DNA of 64,000 bases from Gottfriedia acidiceleris (GTDB taxonomy: Bacteria; Bacillota; Bacilli; Bacillales; Bacillaceae_G): contig NZ_CP096034.1 of assembly GCF_023115465.1 (NCBI RefSeq), positions 3,224,001 through 3,288,000 on the forward strand, given 5' to 3'. Below, piece by piece: positions 47,216 through 56,490 of the stretch. The notes under the pieces were generated by a model, which worked only from the letters and a program-made list of their open reading frames with translations, did no database searches and was not told the DNA's origin. The translations under genes were made by a program, and so were the position numbers. Every line of letters starts with the position of its first letter. Position 1 is the first letter of the stretch.

Positions 47216-47980
47216 CTAGAATGGGTATTGATGTAAGGACTGTCCTCCATCCATTGTAAAACAAGAACCATTAATATAACCAGCCTCATTTGAAAATAAA
47301 TATGCACAAAGTCCTGCTATTTCTTCTGGAGTACCTAACCTGCCTAGTGGTACACTTTGTATTGTTCTGTTTTCTAATTCCTCAGAAAGCCATAGTTTAG
47401 CCGCTCCACCTGTCCGCTCAATAGGTCCAGGAGCAATCGCATTGACTCTAATTCCATATTTCCTACCCCACTCAACTGCTAATGTTCTTGTCATAGCAAG
47501 AACACCGGCTTTAGCTGATGCAGAGTGTATGACTCCAGGACCCGCATCCCAAGCATATGTAGCAATTATATTTGTAATTGCACCTTTAATCTTATGTTGT
47601 ATCATATACCGTCCTACTTCAGAACTACAATAAAAGGTTCCGTTTAAAACTATATTTATAACCGTGTTCCAACCGTTTACAGACAAATCCTCCGCAGCAC
47701 AAATAAAATTACCTGCCGCATTATTTACTAAGAAATCGATCGTCCCAAATGTTTGATCAACTTCATTTACCATATTTTTAATTAAATCAGGATCCCGAAC
47801 ATCCATTGCTATTGGTAATACTTGACCATCAAATTGTTCAATTTCTTCCTTTGCATTATTTAATTTTTCTAAATCTCTTCCGGCAATGACCACTTTTGCA
47901 CCTTCCTTTGCAAAACGCATAGCCATTGCTTTCCCCATACCACTAGAGCCACCAGTAACGATCACAACCTTATCCTTCAC
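47216..47980 (-). CDS. fadH: Short-chain dehydrogenase, 2,4-dienoyl-CoA reductase-like (FadH/YkuF)
   Basis: 254-residue SDR enzyme. The cofactor motif TGGSSGMGKA, NNAAGN, the catalytic Ser and YxxxK-like region (HSASAKAG, where Ser replaces the usual Tyr as in dienoyl-CoA reductases) and the C-terminal GGQSLHQYPF match B. subtilis YkuF/FadH, which helps oxidise unsaturated fatty acids. GTG at 47980 is 8 bases from GGGAG; GTG at 47989 abuts it. ykuI starts 13 bases downstream on the same transcript. Confidence 0.88.
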   Translation of the reverse strand: MKDKVVIVTGGSSGMGKAMAMRFAKEGAKVVIAGRDLEKLNNAKEEIEQFDGQVLPIAMDVRDPDLIKNMVNEVDQTFGTIDFLVNNAAGNFICAAEDLSVNGWNTVINIVLNGTFYCSSEVGRYMIQHKIKGAITNIIATYAWDAGPGVIHSASAKAGVLAMTRTLAVEWGRKYGIRVNAIAPGPIERTGGAAKLWLSEELENRTIQSVPLGRLGTPEEIAGLCAYLFSNEAGYINGSCFTMDGGQSLHQYPF

Positions 47981-48101
47981 TCGTATCACTCCCTTTATTT
48001 CTTTAGTTTAACAACATTTTGTTATTTTGAGAATATTTTTAACAATTAAACTATTTAATATAGTATGCAGTATTTATTTCTTTAAAAAGGTCGGGGGACA
48101 A

Positions 48102-48953
48102 TTGAAAATAAAACTTATATCATTTTTTTTACTATTAATTTGTACAATCTATTACTCAGTCTATGTTGAGCCAACATCAATTCGAACTAAGCATTTAACT
48201 TTTTCAGACAATCGGTTAAATTCGAATACTACTATTAAATTAATCCAAATCTCTGATACTCATTTTAAACATAAAAAAGATATAGAACGATTTAAAAAGG
48301 TCGTAAATAATATAAATCAAATGAAGCCAGATTTTATTCTATTTACTGGGGATTTGGTTAGTGATATACGAAAGTTTTCCTACAAGCATGAAGTTATTCA
48401 GCTTTTAAAGGAACTTAGTCCAAAAATAGGAAAGCTTGCAATATACGGTAACCATGATCATGGAGGTTATTTTACTGAACAATACGAAGAACTGTTATCC
48501 GAAAGCAATTTTATATTATTAAAAAACGAAGAAATAACTTATTACGTTCAAAACCAAAAAGTTTCATTTATCGGTCTCGATGATTATATGTTAGGAAACA
48601 AACAATATAATGAAATTTTAGAGAGAATTCAAAAAAATAGTTATACAGTTGTTCTCGCTCATGAACCTGACATTGCTGATTTGACAAAAAACTATCCGAT
48701 AAATCTTCAGCTCTCTGGACATAGTCACGGCGGTCAAATCTATTTACCTTTATATAAGTCCTTTATAATGCCTCCTTATGCAAAGAAATACAACCGAGGT
48801 GTTTATACTCTCTCAAGTAAGTATAATAGTCATTTAGTCGTTTCAAATGGAATTGGAACAACTAAACTACCAATTCGCTTATTTACTCCACCTGAAATCG
48901 TATCAATTGAAATTTCAGGTCAAATAACTCCTCACAATTCTCACCCATACTAG
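48102..48953 (+). CDS. ykuE: Metallophosphoesterase (YkuE)
   Basis: 283-residue calcineurin-like phosphoesterase with metal motifs SDTH, GDLV, GNHDHGG and the C-terminal LSGHSHGGQ. B. subtilis YkuE is a Tat-exported, wall-associated enzyme; here the N-terminus (KIKLISFFLLLICTIYYSVYVEP) is a plain hydrophobic signal/anchor with no twin arginine, so export must be Sec-type. TTG at 48102 lies behind GGGGGA; an earlier in-frame ATG (48027) has no ribosome binding site. Divergent from fadH. Confidence 0.88.
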   Translation: MKIKLISFFLLLICTIYYSVYVEPTSIRTKHLTFSDNRLNSNTTIKLIQISDTHFKHKKDIERFKKVVNNINQMKPDFILFTGDLVSDIRKFSYKHEVIQLLKELSPKIGKLAIYGNHDHGGYFTEQYEELLSESNFILLKNEEITYYVQNQKVSFIGLDDYMLGNKQYNEILERIQKNSYTVVLAHEPDIADLTKNYPINLQLSGHSHGGQIYLPLYKSFIMPPYAKKYNRGVYTLSSKYNSHLVVSNGIGTTKLPIRLFTPPEIVSIEISGQITPHNSHPY

Positions 48954-49039
48954 GTTGGTTACCTATTTTTATGGGTACTTGCTCAATTATTTTAGGACTC
49001 CATACACTAATATTGAAGACTAGAGAGGAGGTTAAATAC

Positions 49040-49420
49040 ATGAATTATCAATATCACCCTAATTTAAATCATTATTATAGAGAAGATCAAGCTCCATCCT
49101 ACTACTTTGATCATAACGAACAACGCTTTGTTCCTTTTTTCCCATTTTTGCCAATAATAGGAGGATTAGCGGGATTAGCAGGCGGATTCGCGTTAGGTGC
49201 ACTAGCATTTAGACCACCTTATTATCCGCCATATGGACAATACCCACCATATCCAGCATATCCTCCGTACGGTGGTGGATTTGGTGGTGGATTCGGTGGT
49301 GGATTCGGTGGTGGGTACCCTGGATACCAACAACCTTACCCACCTGTAAATCCTGGTGCATATTTACCTAGTAATGCAGGATTAAATTCGCCAGGTAACA
49401 TAGGACCCTATCCATACTAA
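49040..49420 (+). CDS. Gly/Pro/Tyr-rich repeat protein, possible spore-surface protein
   Basis: 126 residues in three parts: a polar Tyr/His-rich head, a hydrophobic Gly/Ala segment (FLPIIGGLAGLAGGFALGALAF), and a tail of PPY and GGGFGGGFGGG repeats. The DNA of the FGGG run (49271-49317) is a short tandem repeat. Such composition is common in spore coat and exosporium proteins, but no family is recognised. GAGAGGAGG precedes the ATG at 8 bases; a Met at 48971 lacks a ribosome binding site. The C-terminus has NPGAYLPSN. Confidence 0.7.
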   Translation: MNYQYHPNLNHYYREDQAPSYYFDHNEQRFVPFFPFLPIIGGLAGLAGGFALGALAFRPPYYPPYGQYPPYPAYPPYGGGFGGGFGGGFGGGYPGYQQPYPPVNPGAYLPSNAGLNSPGNIGPYPY

Positions 49421-49566
49421 TTAAATTAAAAAGCTAGTCGCATTAATGAATATTATTTCGATTAGCTTTTTATTCTATAACCACTTCTCCAGATTTGATT
49501 TGAAAAAATTTAAACTAAAGATATAATATACTCATATCTATTATTTTTCGGAGGTAACCAAAAAGC

Positions 49567-50106
49567 ATGAAATCGAAAGAACCTAGCCTGAATAAACTAA
49601 ATTTTACAAATGAAGAAATTTTTCAGGCAATATTTGTTGTAAATAAACATGCTAAAACAGCACTTGAACCAAGTGAACTATATTCACTAAAAAGACAAGC
49701 TATATTAAAGCTTATTGATAAAGGAATTGCTAAGAAAGTTGGATTACATTTTTCAAATAATCCCAAGTCAAGTAAACAACAATCTGATGTGTTGATTGCT
49801 TGTGGAGATTTTTTCTTTCATATACCACCTTTAAAAGAAGACTTTAAACTTCTCCCGCATTTAGGAATATTAGAAAATACTCATCGTAACCCAAAAGTAT
49901 CCATGTCTTTAAGCTATGCAAAAAAAATACTTCATCATTTCATAGGTATTCAAAACGTTAAATCTGAAAACCATTTCAAAAACGGATCTAACTACCGAAG
50001 AAATACCCCAGGGCAATTTTTAAGAGCTTCTTCATTTCTAAATAACTCTACATTTACTTTTCCGAGTGAACCAATTCGTAAAAATAAAGGTAAGCAAGAG
50101 AAATAA
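49567..50106 (+). CDS. ykyB: YkyB-like protein
   Basis: 179-residue basic soluble protein similar to B. subtilis YkyB: VNKHAKTALEPSELYSLKRQAI, KKVGLHFSNNPKSSKQQSDVL, DFFFHIPPLKEDF, RNPKVSMSLSYAKKILHHFIG. Function unknown. The C-terminal 40 residues are low-complexity and basic. GGAGG precedes the ATG at 12 bases. It is the only part of this accessory stretch with a clear B. subtilis counterpart. Confidence 0.85.
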   Translation: MKSKEPSLNKLNFTNEEIFQAIFVVNKHAKTALEPSELYSLKRQAILKLIDKGIAKKVGLHFSNNPKSSKQQSDVLIACGDFFFHIPPLKEDFKLLPHLGILENTHRNPKVSMSLSYAKKILHHFIGIQNVKSENHFKNGSNYRRNTPGQFLRASSFLNNSTFTFPSEPIRKNKGKQEK

Positions 50107-50149
50107 GTTGTAACAATTCCTACTAAAATAACATTAATATAGATTAAAT

Positions 50150-50202
50150 GGGAAGATTAAAGACCTTTTAAATTAAAGCGTTTTTAATCCTTCCCTTTTT
50201 TT
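50150..50202 (+). terminator. Terminator of ykyB
   Basis: GGGAAGATTAAA pairs with TTTAATCCTTCCC with one bulge, followed by a run of T. Confidence 0.75.
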
Positions 50203-50295
50203 ATTTGAATGTACGGAAAATCATTATTTTCCTTTCATATTTTAGTAGATTTGTCTCACCTAATACATGGGACAAGCATACTATATGAATAGGGG

Positions 50296-50565
50296 GTGAT
50301 TGATCTGTTCGGTAATAATAACTTACAAGATCTTATTCGTTATATTGCTGGGTTCTTATTTGCACTTCAATTGTTACTAAATTCTTTTGGGTTTAAATTC
50401 CTAAATAATGAACAAATTGATGCTGTAATAAATATAATTTCATTCCTTTTTATTTTATACTTCGGTACTAAGCATAATTATTTAGGTAAAAAAGGACAAG
50501 CTCAAAAGGCTGTACTTCAAGAAGCAGGATTAGAAAAAACAAATAAGCAGACAAATTCGGATTAA
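50296..50565 (+). CDS. Phage-type holin-like small membrane protein
   Basis: 89 residues: two hydrophobic helices (about 12-32 and 45-60) with a turn and a charged C-terminus (NYLGKKGQAQKAVLQEAGL), the arrangement of SPP1-type phage holins. No endolysin or other phage gene is adjacent, so it is likely domesticated or has another role. The GTG at 50296 overlaps its AGGGG ribosome binding site; an in-frame CTG at 50305 has 8 bases of spacing and could be the true start. Confidence 0.7.
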   Translation: MIDLFGNNNLQDLIRYIAGFLFALQLLLNSFGFKFLNNEQIDAVINIISFLFILYFGTKHNYLGKKGQAQKAVLQEAGLEKTNKQTNSD

Positions 50566-50623
50566 TAGATTACTTAATGTCTACTTTTTGATAGATTAGA
50601 TTACAAATTTAAAGATTTGGTTT

Positions 50624-50660
50624 GAGAGTGATTAAACATTGTGTCACTCTCTATTTTTTA
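50624..50660 (+). terminator. Terminator of the holin-like gene
   Basis: GAGAGTGA/TCACTCTC stem with a 12-base loop and a run of six T. Confidence 0.8.
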
Positions 50661-50849
50661 GTCGAATTTATGCTACTTTTTAAGTAATATTTTCTATTTT
50701 TCTCTATTTTTCCTCATATATTGATTTTAATTTTAGTAATCATATGGACTTTGTTATACATTGTAGAATTATTTTAAGTAGATTAGGTAGGATAAATTTA
50801 ACTTTGTATTGAATGTTCTAAAAACACATATTTTTCAGGAGGATATCAA

Positions 50850-52160
50850 ATGTCAGTAATTTTTACAAGTAAAGACATTTCAAAGAAATTAAAAATAGGT
50901 AAATCTCGTGTAAGAGAGATTAGCAAGGAACTAGAAAAGAAAGAATATCATTTTACAAAGAACCAAGATACTAGGATTTATAATCAAAACGATTTCGAAT
51001 TATTTCAATTGATAATTAAAGAGTACCAAAAGAATGAAAATCTTTTACAATCAGTTGAATATGCATTAAATAACCAGTCAGTTCAAAGTCAATCAGAAGT
51101 TCATGTAAATGAAACAACTTCTATTGAGAATGAAATTACAGAAAAAAATACAGAAATCATTACAAATAACACCCCGAATATTCCTCTAGAAAATAACATA
51201 CATAATAATTTTGACATAAAGAATGACATGGAAATAATTGAACTAAAAAAGAATGATATTGTTGAAGAAGCAGATTCTCAAATTGAAACAATTGATTCGG
51301 AATTAATCCAGCATTCACTTTTACAAGAAGTAGCACTTTTAGAAGCGTCTGTATCCCAATTAGAACCAATCGAAGTAGTAGAGAACAGTCAAATATCATC
51401 ACAAGATACAAAGCAAATAGAAGAATCATATTCCCAACTAGAAACAATTGATGAATACGTAATGGAGCAATCTTTTTCACAAGATTCTCAGAAGTTTGAA
51501 GACTCATTATCTCAATTAGAAATAATTGAAGAAGTCGTACTAGAGAAACCTTTACAAAAAGAAGAGCCTGTTACTTCATTCGGTGCATTATCAATGCAAA
51601 CAGAGCAACATTCTGAGGATGAAGAAGTCCAAGACTATCGTTTTGAAGAAATGACTGTTGAACAAGTACTTGAGGAAAATAAAAAACTACCTGATGAAGT
51701 AGTACTTTCAGAGTTAAATGATTCAAGCGTAGTAACGGAACCGATCATTTCGAAAGAGACTGTTACTACTTTTGTACCGACAAATTCAAATCAAATTATG
51801 TTTGAAGAGTTTATGTCCCAAATTACGAATCTAGCTTATCAAAATGAACAAATCCTTACCCAAAATCAAACATTAATCAAACAGAACTTGGAGAAGGATC
51901 AAAAGTTAGAAAAAATATTGTATTCAGTTGAAGAAAAAAGTGAAGAGCTTCAAGGGTTAGCAACAGTAATTGAAGAAAAAGATGAAAAATTAGAGCAAAT
52001 GTTTGAAGAAATTAAATCAAAAGAATCTGGTCGAGATGCTCAATTAATGAGGATGATTAGAGAATTACAGGAAACAAAGAAGATGGTTGCTGCTTCAAAG
52101 GAAAGAGACTGGAAAAATGCAATTAAGTCACTCTTTTTTAAACCAAAGTCAGTAAAATAA
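50850..52160 (+). CDS. MerR-type HTH protein with acidic repeats and DUF3967-like C-terminus
   Basis: 436 residues. The N-terminus (about 1-65) looks like a MerR/RacA-type helix-turn-helix (FTSKDISKKLKIGKSRVREISKEL). The middle (70-310) is acidic and holds four imperfect copies of a SQLExIdE unit (near 145, 168, 195 and 221). A coiled coil (about 320-400) leads to RMIRELQETKKMVAASKERDW, which resembles DUF3967, seen in plasmid and phage proteins. It suggests a DNA-anchoring or partition-like protein. AGGAGG lies before the ATG. Function unassigned. Confidence 0.78.
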   Translation: MSVIFTSKDISKKLKIGKSRVREISKELEKKEYHFTKNQDTRIYNQNDFELFQLIIKEYQKNENLLQSVEYALNNQSVQSQSEVHVNETTSIENEITEKNTEIITNNTPNIPLENNIHNNFDIKNDMEIIELKKNDIVEEADSQIETIDSELIQHSLLQEVALLEASVSQLEPIEVVENSQISSQDTKQIEESYSQLETIDEYVMEQSFSQDSQKFEDSLSQLEIIEEVVLEKPLQKEEPVTSFGALSMQTEQHSEDEEVQDYRFEEMTVEQVLEENKKLPDEVVLSELNDSSVVTEPIISKETVTTFVPTNSNQIMFEEFMSQITNLAYQNEQILTQNQTLIKQNLEKDQKLEKILYSVEEKSEELQGLATVIEEKDEKLEQMFEEIKSKESGRDAQLMRMIRELQETKKMVAASKERDWKNAIKSLFFKPKSVK

Positions 52161-52217
52161 TTTGTTTATTTAGATAGCACTTTTAATATATTATGAAATT
52201 TAAAGATTTTTAGTTTG

Positions 52218-52247
52218 AAAAGAGAAGGGAATTTTCCCTTCTCTTTA
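52218..52247. terminator. Bidirectional terminator
   Basis: AAAAGAGAAGGGA/TCCCTTCTCTTTA stem with a 4-base loop between two convergent genes. Confidence 0.88.
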
Positions 52248-52255
52248 TTCGTTCA

Positions 52256-53560
52256 TTATACCTCTTCATTTTGCTCTTGATGATAAGCTGGTAAGACAAT
52301 ATGAACTTCAGTACCTTTGCCTTCTTCACTTAAATACTCAATCGTACCCTTATGCGCTTCGATAATACTAAAAGTAACCATTAAACCTAGGCCTGTTCCT
52401 TTTTCTTTTAAAGAATAAAAGGGTTGTCCTAAACGATCCAATTGTGCTTTCGACATGCCTACTCCATTATCTTTCACAACTATTCGTATGTACTCTCGAT
52501 CTCTTTCTTTCTCAATATTTGCTTCAATTTTAATATAGCCCTTCGTGTCCTTTATAGCTTCTACACCATTTTTTAGAACATTAATGATTGCTTGTTTAAG
52601 TTTAGCTCGATCTCCGACAGTATACATATCCTCATTTACATTTACTTGTAAGAAAGCACCTTGCAGTGAGGCGTAACTTGACATTAATGTTGTTACTTCA
52701 TTCAATTGTTCTGTCATATTAATTATTTTCTTTTCTTCTATTTGAGGTCTAGCTAAGTTTAAATAATCCGAAATGATATTTTCTGCCCGGTCTAGTTCAG
52801 CTAATACAAGTTTCATATACTCTCTATTCGTTCCACTTTCTTGATTCTCAATTAACTGTATGAAACCCCTTACAACTGTTAATGGATTTCGAACTTCATG
52901 AGCTACACTCGCCGCAAGTTCACTCACCATATTTAATTTCTCTGATTTCTGCATTTGAACACGAATTTCAGCATTTTCAAATAAAAACTCTCTTAAATAA
53001 ACATGAAACAGCATTGTAATTGTTAAAACAGTAAAAAATATGCATGCCGAAAAAATTGTTTGATCTGATTGGTACTCTTTTATACCATTTACCGTAGCTT
53101 CATAATAAAGTAAACAGACCATACTGAACGAAAATAAAATTGGCATTAAAATACTTAAAGCAAATTTCTTTCGTTTAGAAAAACTTACCCAATGTGGTGA
53201 AACAATAAATGGTAAGATACACGAAATCACTTCAAAAGGAAAGGATTTCAAAGATGCTAAACCATATAGCAAATACACAAAAACTGCTTTCGTTAAAATA
53301 ATAATCGTTCCAATCAATCTTCCACCATATAAAATAGATGAATAGATTAATAAAATACTAAAAGTAATAGCCATGCTTTCACTAATGTGAATTGGGTAAA
53401 GCAAGCAAATAAAAATATTAAAAAAAGTTAGCAATCCAACTAATATCCTATTTTGTTTCGGGCTTGTATTGTGGTATCTACTAAGCCAGAACATTTCATA
53501 TAAAAAGACCGGAATGATTATGATTGCAAATTGAATTAATAAATCTTTTAATTGCAGCAT
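52256..53560 (-). CDS. Sensor histidine kinase, KinB-like
   Basis: 434 residues. About six N-terminal membrane helices (1-190, 5TM-5TMR-LYT-like) with almost no external loop, then a HisKA domain with His221 in SVAHEVRNPLTVV and an ATPase domain (DNGVGM, GTGLGL). This architecture is that of KinB-type sporulation kinases that feed the Spo0 phosphorelay; no response regulator is adjacent, which agrees. ATG at 53560 has GGGGG upstream; the Met at 53590 does not. Confidence 0.88.
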   Translation of the reverse strand: MLQLKDLLIQFAIIIIPVFLYEMFWLSRYHNTSPKQNRILVGLLTFFNIFICLLYPIHISESMAITFSILLIYSSILYGGRLIGTIIILTKAVFVYLLYGLASLKSFPFEVISCILPFIVSPHWVSFSKRKKFALSILMPILFSFSMVCLLYYEATVNGIKEYQSDQTIFSACIFFTVLTITMLFHVYLREFLFENAEIRVQMQKSEKLNMVSELAASVAHEVRNPLTVVRGFIQLIENQESGTNREYMKLVLAELDRAENIISDYLNLARPQIEEKKIINMTEQLNEVTTLMSSYASLQGAFLQVNVNEDMYTVGDRAKLKQAIINVLKNGVEAIKDTKGYIKIEANIEKERDREYIRIVVKDNGVGMSKAQLDRLGQPFYSLKEKGTGLGLMVTFSIIEAHKGTIEYLSEEGKGTEVHIVLPAYHQEQNEEV

Positions 53561-53696
53561 TAAAGTGTCCCCCACCCCTTCTTTCAACAAATTATAACAT
53601 AGTTATTTAAACTTCTAATTATTAATACAAAAAATTCGAAAAAAACATTTCTACATAGTAAGACACATTTTTACAAAGTATTCTAAAATAGAAGAA

Positions 53697-53727
53697 AAGT
53701 CGTCAAGCTTAAGTGCTTAACGACTTA
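53697..53727 (-). terminator. Terminator of corA
   Basis: AAGTCGTcAAGC pairs with GCTTaACGACTT with one mismatch; TTTTC follows on the minus strand. It overlaps the corA stop codon. Confidence 0.6.
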
Positions 53728-54669
53728 AAACCAACCTTTTCTTTTAAAAAATATGTACATTAGGACTGTAACTAATCCCATTAAAATTAAAATGAATAAG
53801 TATCCATATTTCCACGTTAATTCTGGCATATAATGGAAATTCATTCCATATAAACCTACGATAAACGTTAGTGGTAAAAAGAAAGATGATATAATTGTTA
53901 ATGTTTTCATGATATTATTCATTTTTTCTGAGCTTAATGAAAAATAGCTTTCTCGAATATCGGAAGCTAAATCTCGATTCGTCTCAATCATATCCGAAAG
54001 CTTCATTAAATGATCGTGTATGTCTTCGAAATAAATTCGATGTTCAGATATATCTTTAAATCGATTCGAATTAAGGATTCGATATAATAAATCACGAGTT
54101 GGTAAAATCGTCCTTCTTAATTTCGATAAATCCGATTTAATATCATATAATCTTTCTACAGCATTATTTACTTGTTTCTTTAATGGATCTATTTCTAGGT
54201 CTGATAGTTCATCCTCCAAGCGATAAATTAGTGGAAAATAACTATCAACAAGCTCATCAATAATTCGATGAGTTAAATGAAGTGGACTCTTTGAAGCTCG
54301 ACGATCTGACATTATATTATCTAAAACTAGTTGTACAGCCGGACTTTTATTGATATGAAAAGTGACAACATAATGATCACTTACAAAAATATCTAGTTCC
54401 GTCTCCTCTAAGTCTATTTTATTTAATTCGTGCAAAATTAAAAAATGATATCCTTCATAGTAGTCAAGTTTAGGTCGCTGTACATATTCCAAACAATCTT
54501 CAATCGCTAAAGGATGAAATTTAAATACGGTTGATAAAAGTTGAATCTCATCTTCGGTCGGTTCATTAATATCTACCCAATACCATAAGTAATTATTTGA
54601 TTTTGCATCTGCAATTGTTATATTTCGTTCGATTTCACTATTTTTAGTTATTCCTATTACTTGTAACAA
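53725..54669 (-). CDS. corA: CorA-family magnesium/divalent cation transporter
   Basis: 314 residues: a large cytosolic funnel domain (about 1-245) and two C-terminal membrane helices, the first followed by the pore signature YGMNFHYMPEL. The conserved PLAIEDCLEYVQRPKLDYYEGYHFL stretch is clear. Five subunits form the channel. TTG at 54669 is 7 bases from GGTGAG; GTG at 54681 abuts it and is less likely. Its neighbours on either side are a histidine kinase and patA. Confidence 0.92.
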   Translation of the reverse strand: MLQVIGITKNSEIERNITIADAKSNNYLWYWVDINEPTEDEIQLLSTVFKFHPLAIEDCLEYVQRPKLDYYEGYHFLILHELNKIDLEETELDIFVSDHYVVTFHINKSPAVQLVLDNIMSDRRASKSPLHLTHRIIDELVDSYFPLIYRLEDELSDLEIDPLKKQVNNAVERLYDIKSDLSKLRRTILPTRDLLYRILNSNRFKDISEHRIYFEDIHDHLMKLSDMIETNRDLASDIRESYFSLSSEKMNNIMKTLTIISSFFLPLTFIVGLYGMNFHYMPELTWKYGYLFILILMGLVTVLMYIFFKRKGWF

Positions 54670-54814
54670 GTTATTACTCACCTTCTTTAGGCAATCAAAT
54701 TATTTCACTACTAAATACTTTTTTTATTATATGGTAAAATGAAGAAAATTTCATTGAATAGTTCGATTAAAAAGTTTAATTTTAATATAAAAATAATAAG
54801 TAGAGGGTTTAAAA

Positions 54815-55975
54815 ATGGACAAATATATAAATGAAAGTGTAAAAGAAATCCAAATTTCCGGTATTAGAAAATTTGCCCAAAAAATTGAAAAATATGACAA
54901 TGTCGTTGCTTTAACATTGGGTCAACCTGATTTTCCAACTCCAGCACCTATTAAAGAAGCTGCTATTCATGCAATTAATCTAAATCAAACAGTCTATACT
55001 CCTAATGCAGGACTGCCTGCACTTAGAAATGCTGCTTCTAATTTTTTAAAGAATAAATATGCTTTATCATATGATCCAACAAATGAAGTAATCGTTACTG
55101 TCGGAGCTAGTCAAGCACTCGATGTTACATTCAGAACAATCCTTAACGATGAATGTGAGGTTATTCTTCCTGCGCCAATCTACCCTGGCTATGCACCAAT
55201 TATTCAAACATGTGGTGCAAAACCAGTTTTTGTAGATACATCTACTAGTGGTTTTAAAATTACACCTGAATTATTAGAAGAACAGATCACTGAAAAAACA
55301 CGTTGTATTGTTTTACCTTATCCAAATAACCCAACAGGCGTCACATTAACGAAAGAGGAACTTGAGAATTTAGCTAACTACTTATCTCAGAAAGACATAT
55401 TCATTTTATCAGATGAAATATATAGTGAGCTGACATATGATACGACTCATACTTCTATTGCAAGTTACCCTGGAATGAGAGAAAAGACAATTGTCATAAA
55501 CGGTCTTAGCAAATCACATTCCATGACTGGTTGGAGAATTGGTTTTATCTATGCGCCTGCTTATTTAGCTCAGGAAATCTTAAAAGTGCATCAGTATAAC
55601 GTATCATGCGCTACATCAATATCTCAATATGCAGCAATTACAGCATTAACTGATTGCATTGATTCTCCAATTGAAATGGCAAAGGAATATAAAATCAGAC
55701 GTAATTATATGATTGATCGATTAGAAAAGATGGGTTTACCTTGTATTAAGCCAGAAGGTGCATTTTATTTATTCCCATCAATTAAAGAATTCAATATGCC
55801 TTCTATGGAGTTCGCACTAAATCTAGTAGAAAAACATAATTTGGCGGTTATTCCAGGAGAAGCTTTTTCTGAATATGGAGATTCTTATATTCGATTATCT
55901 TACGCTTATTCAATGAAAGAACTAGAAATTGCATGTGATCGATTAGAAGAGTTTGTAACTAGTCTTAGAAATTAA
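54815..55975 (+). CDS. patA: N-acetyl-LL-diaminopimelate aminotransferase (PatA)
   Basis: PLP aminotransferase of the fold-type I class I group, 386 residues. PLP lysine in GLSKSHSMTGWRIG (Lys233), NNPTG (171-175) and the arginine of SYAYS near the C-terminus are conserved. The B. subtilis PatA counterpart makes N-acetyl-DAP in the acetylase branch, between DapH and DapL (both at 39-41 kb). Upstream AGAGGG serves as ribosome binding site. Confidence 0.93.
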   Translation: MDKYINESVKEIQISGIRKFAQKIEKYDNVVALTLGQPDFPTPAPIKEAAIHAINLNQTVYTPNAGLPALRNAASNFLKNKYALSYDPTNEVIVTVGASQALDVTFRTILNDECEVILPAPIYPGYAPIIQTCGAKPVFVDTSTSGFKITPELLEEQITEKTRCIVLPYPNNPTGVTLTKEELENLANYLSQKDIFILSDEIYSELTYDTTHTSIASYPGMREKTIVINGLSKSHSMTGWRIGFIYAPAYLAQEILKVHQYNVSCATSISQYAAITALTDCIDSPIEMAKEYKIRRNYMIDRLEKMGLPCIKPEGAFYLFPSIKEFNMPSMEFALNLVEKHNLAVIPGEAFSEYGDSYIRLSYAYSMKELEIACDRLEEFVTSLRN

Positions 55976-55976
55976 T

Positions 55977-56021
55977 AAAAAAAAGCAGGGGTGGATTTCT
56001 TAATCCTCCCCTGCCTTTTTA
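55977..56021. terminator. Bidirectional terminator
   Basis: AAAAGCAGGGGTGGATT pairs with AATCCTCCCCTGCCTTTT with one bulge. The right end overlaps the stop codon of the convergent RDD gene. Confidence 0.85.
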
Positions 56022-56468
56022 TCTAGCTTGTATTACTCTCGTTTTAAATAACAAGTCCTGAATTGTTTTATGGTCTTTTCTAAATAACATTAAATAGACA
56101 TTAACTATTAATGGTACACCTAAAAATAGAACTGATATTCCTGCTATAAAGATAAAACGTATGAAAAAAAGTATCATTGTCGTTTCTTCATAGTTATCTT
56201 TTATCATTTTAATAGCTAAAAATCTTTGACCAAATGTCATCCCTTTATTAAATTGTGGAACAACTACAAATAATATGATCATAATAATTGAAATAACGAT
56301 TAAATCGACCGTTGAATTTCCTGATGTAGAATTAAAACGACTTAAGATCTTCTCAGGATTCATCGTAATAATAGCGATAATGATCCCATAAGCTACTGAA
56401 ACGATAAACGTATCGAATAAAAACGCACTTAATCGTTGATAAAACTTTGCAAGTTGAAAATTTTGCAC
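56019..56468 (-). CDS. RDD family membrane protein
   Basis: 149 residues with three membrane helices (about 12-33, 51-70 and 96-120). The RDD motif is present as RLSAFLFDTF with a later GMTFGQRFLAIK, typical of the family. RDD proteins are of unclear function; some are linked to ion transport. GTG start behind GAGG. It follows ykwC by 22 bases on the same strand. Confidence 0.88.
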   Translation of the reverse strand: MQNFQLAKFYQRLSAFLFDTFIVSVAYGIIIAIITMNPEKILSRFNSTSGNSTVDLIVISIIMIILFVVVPQFNKGMTFGQRFLAIKMIKDNYEETTMILFFIRFIFIAGISVLFLGVPLIVNVYLMLFRKDHKTIQDLLFKTRVIQAR

Positions 56469-56490
56469 TTGTTAACCTCTATTCATTAAA

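Noticed and set aside
48971-52160. Prophage remnant
   Set aside because: Only one holin-like gene and one plasmid/phage-flavoured protein are present; there are no integrase, structural, lysis or attachment-site signals, and ykyB in the middle is a core gene.
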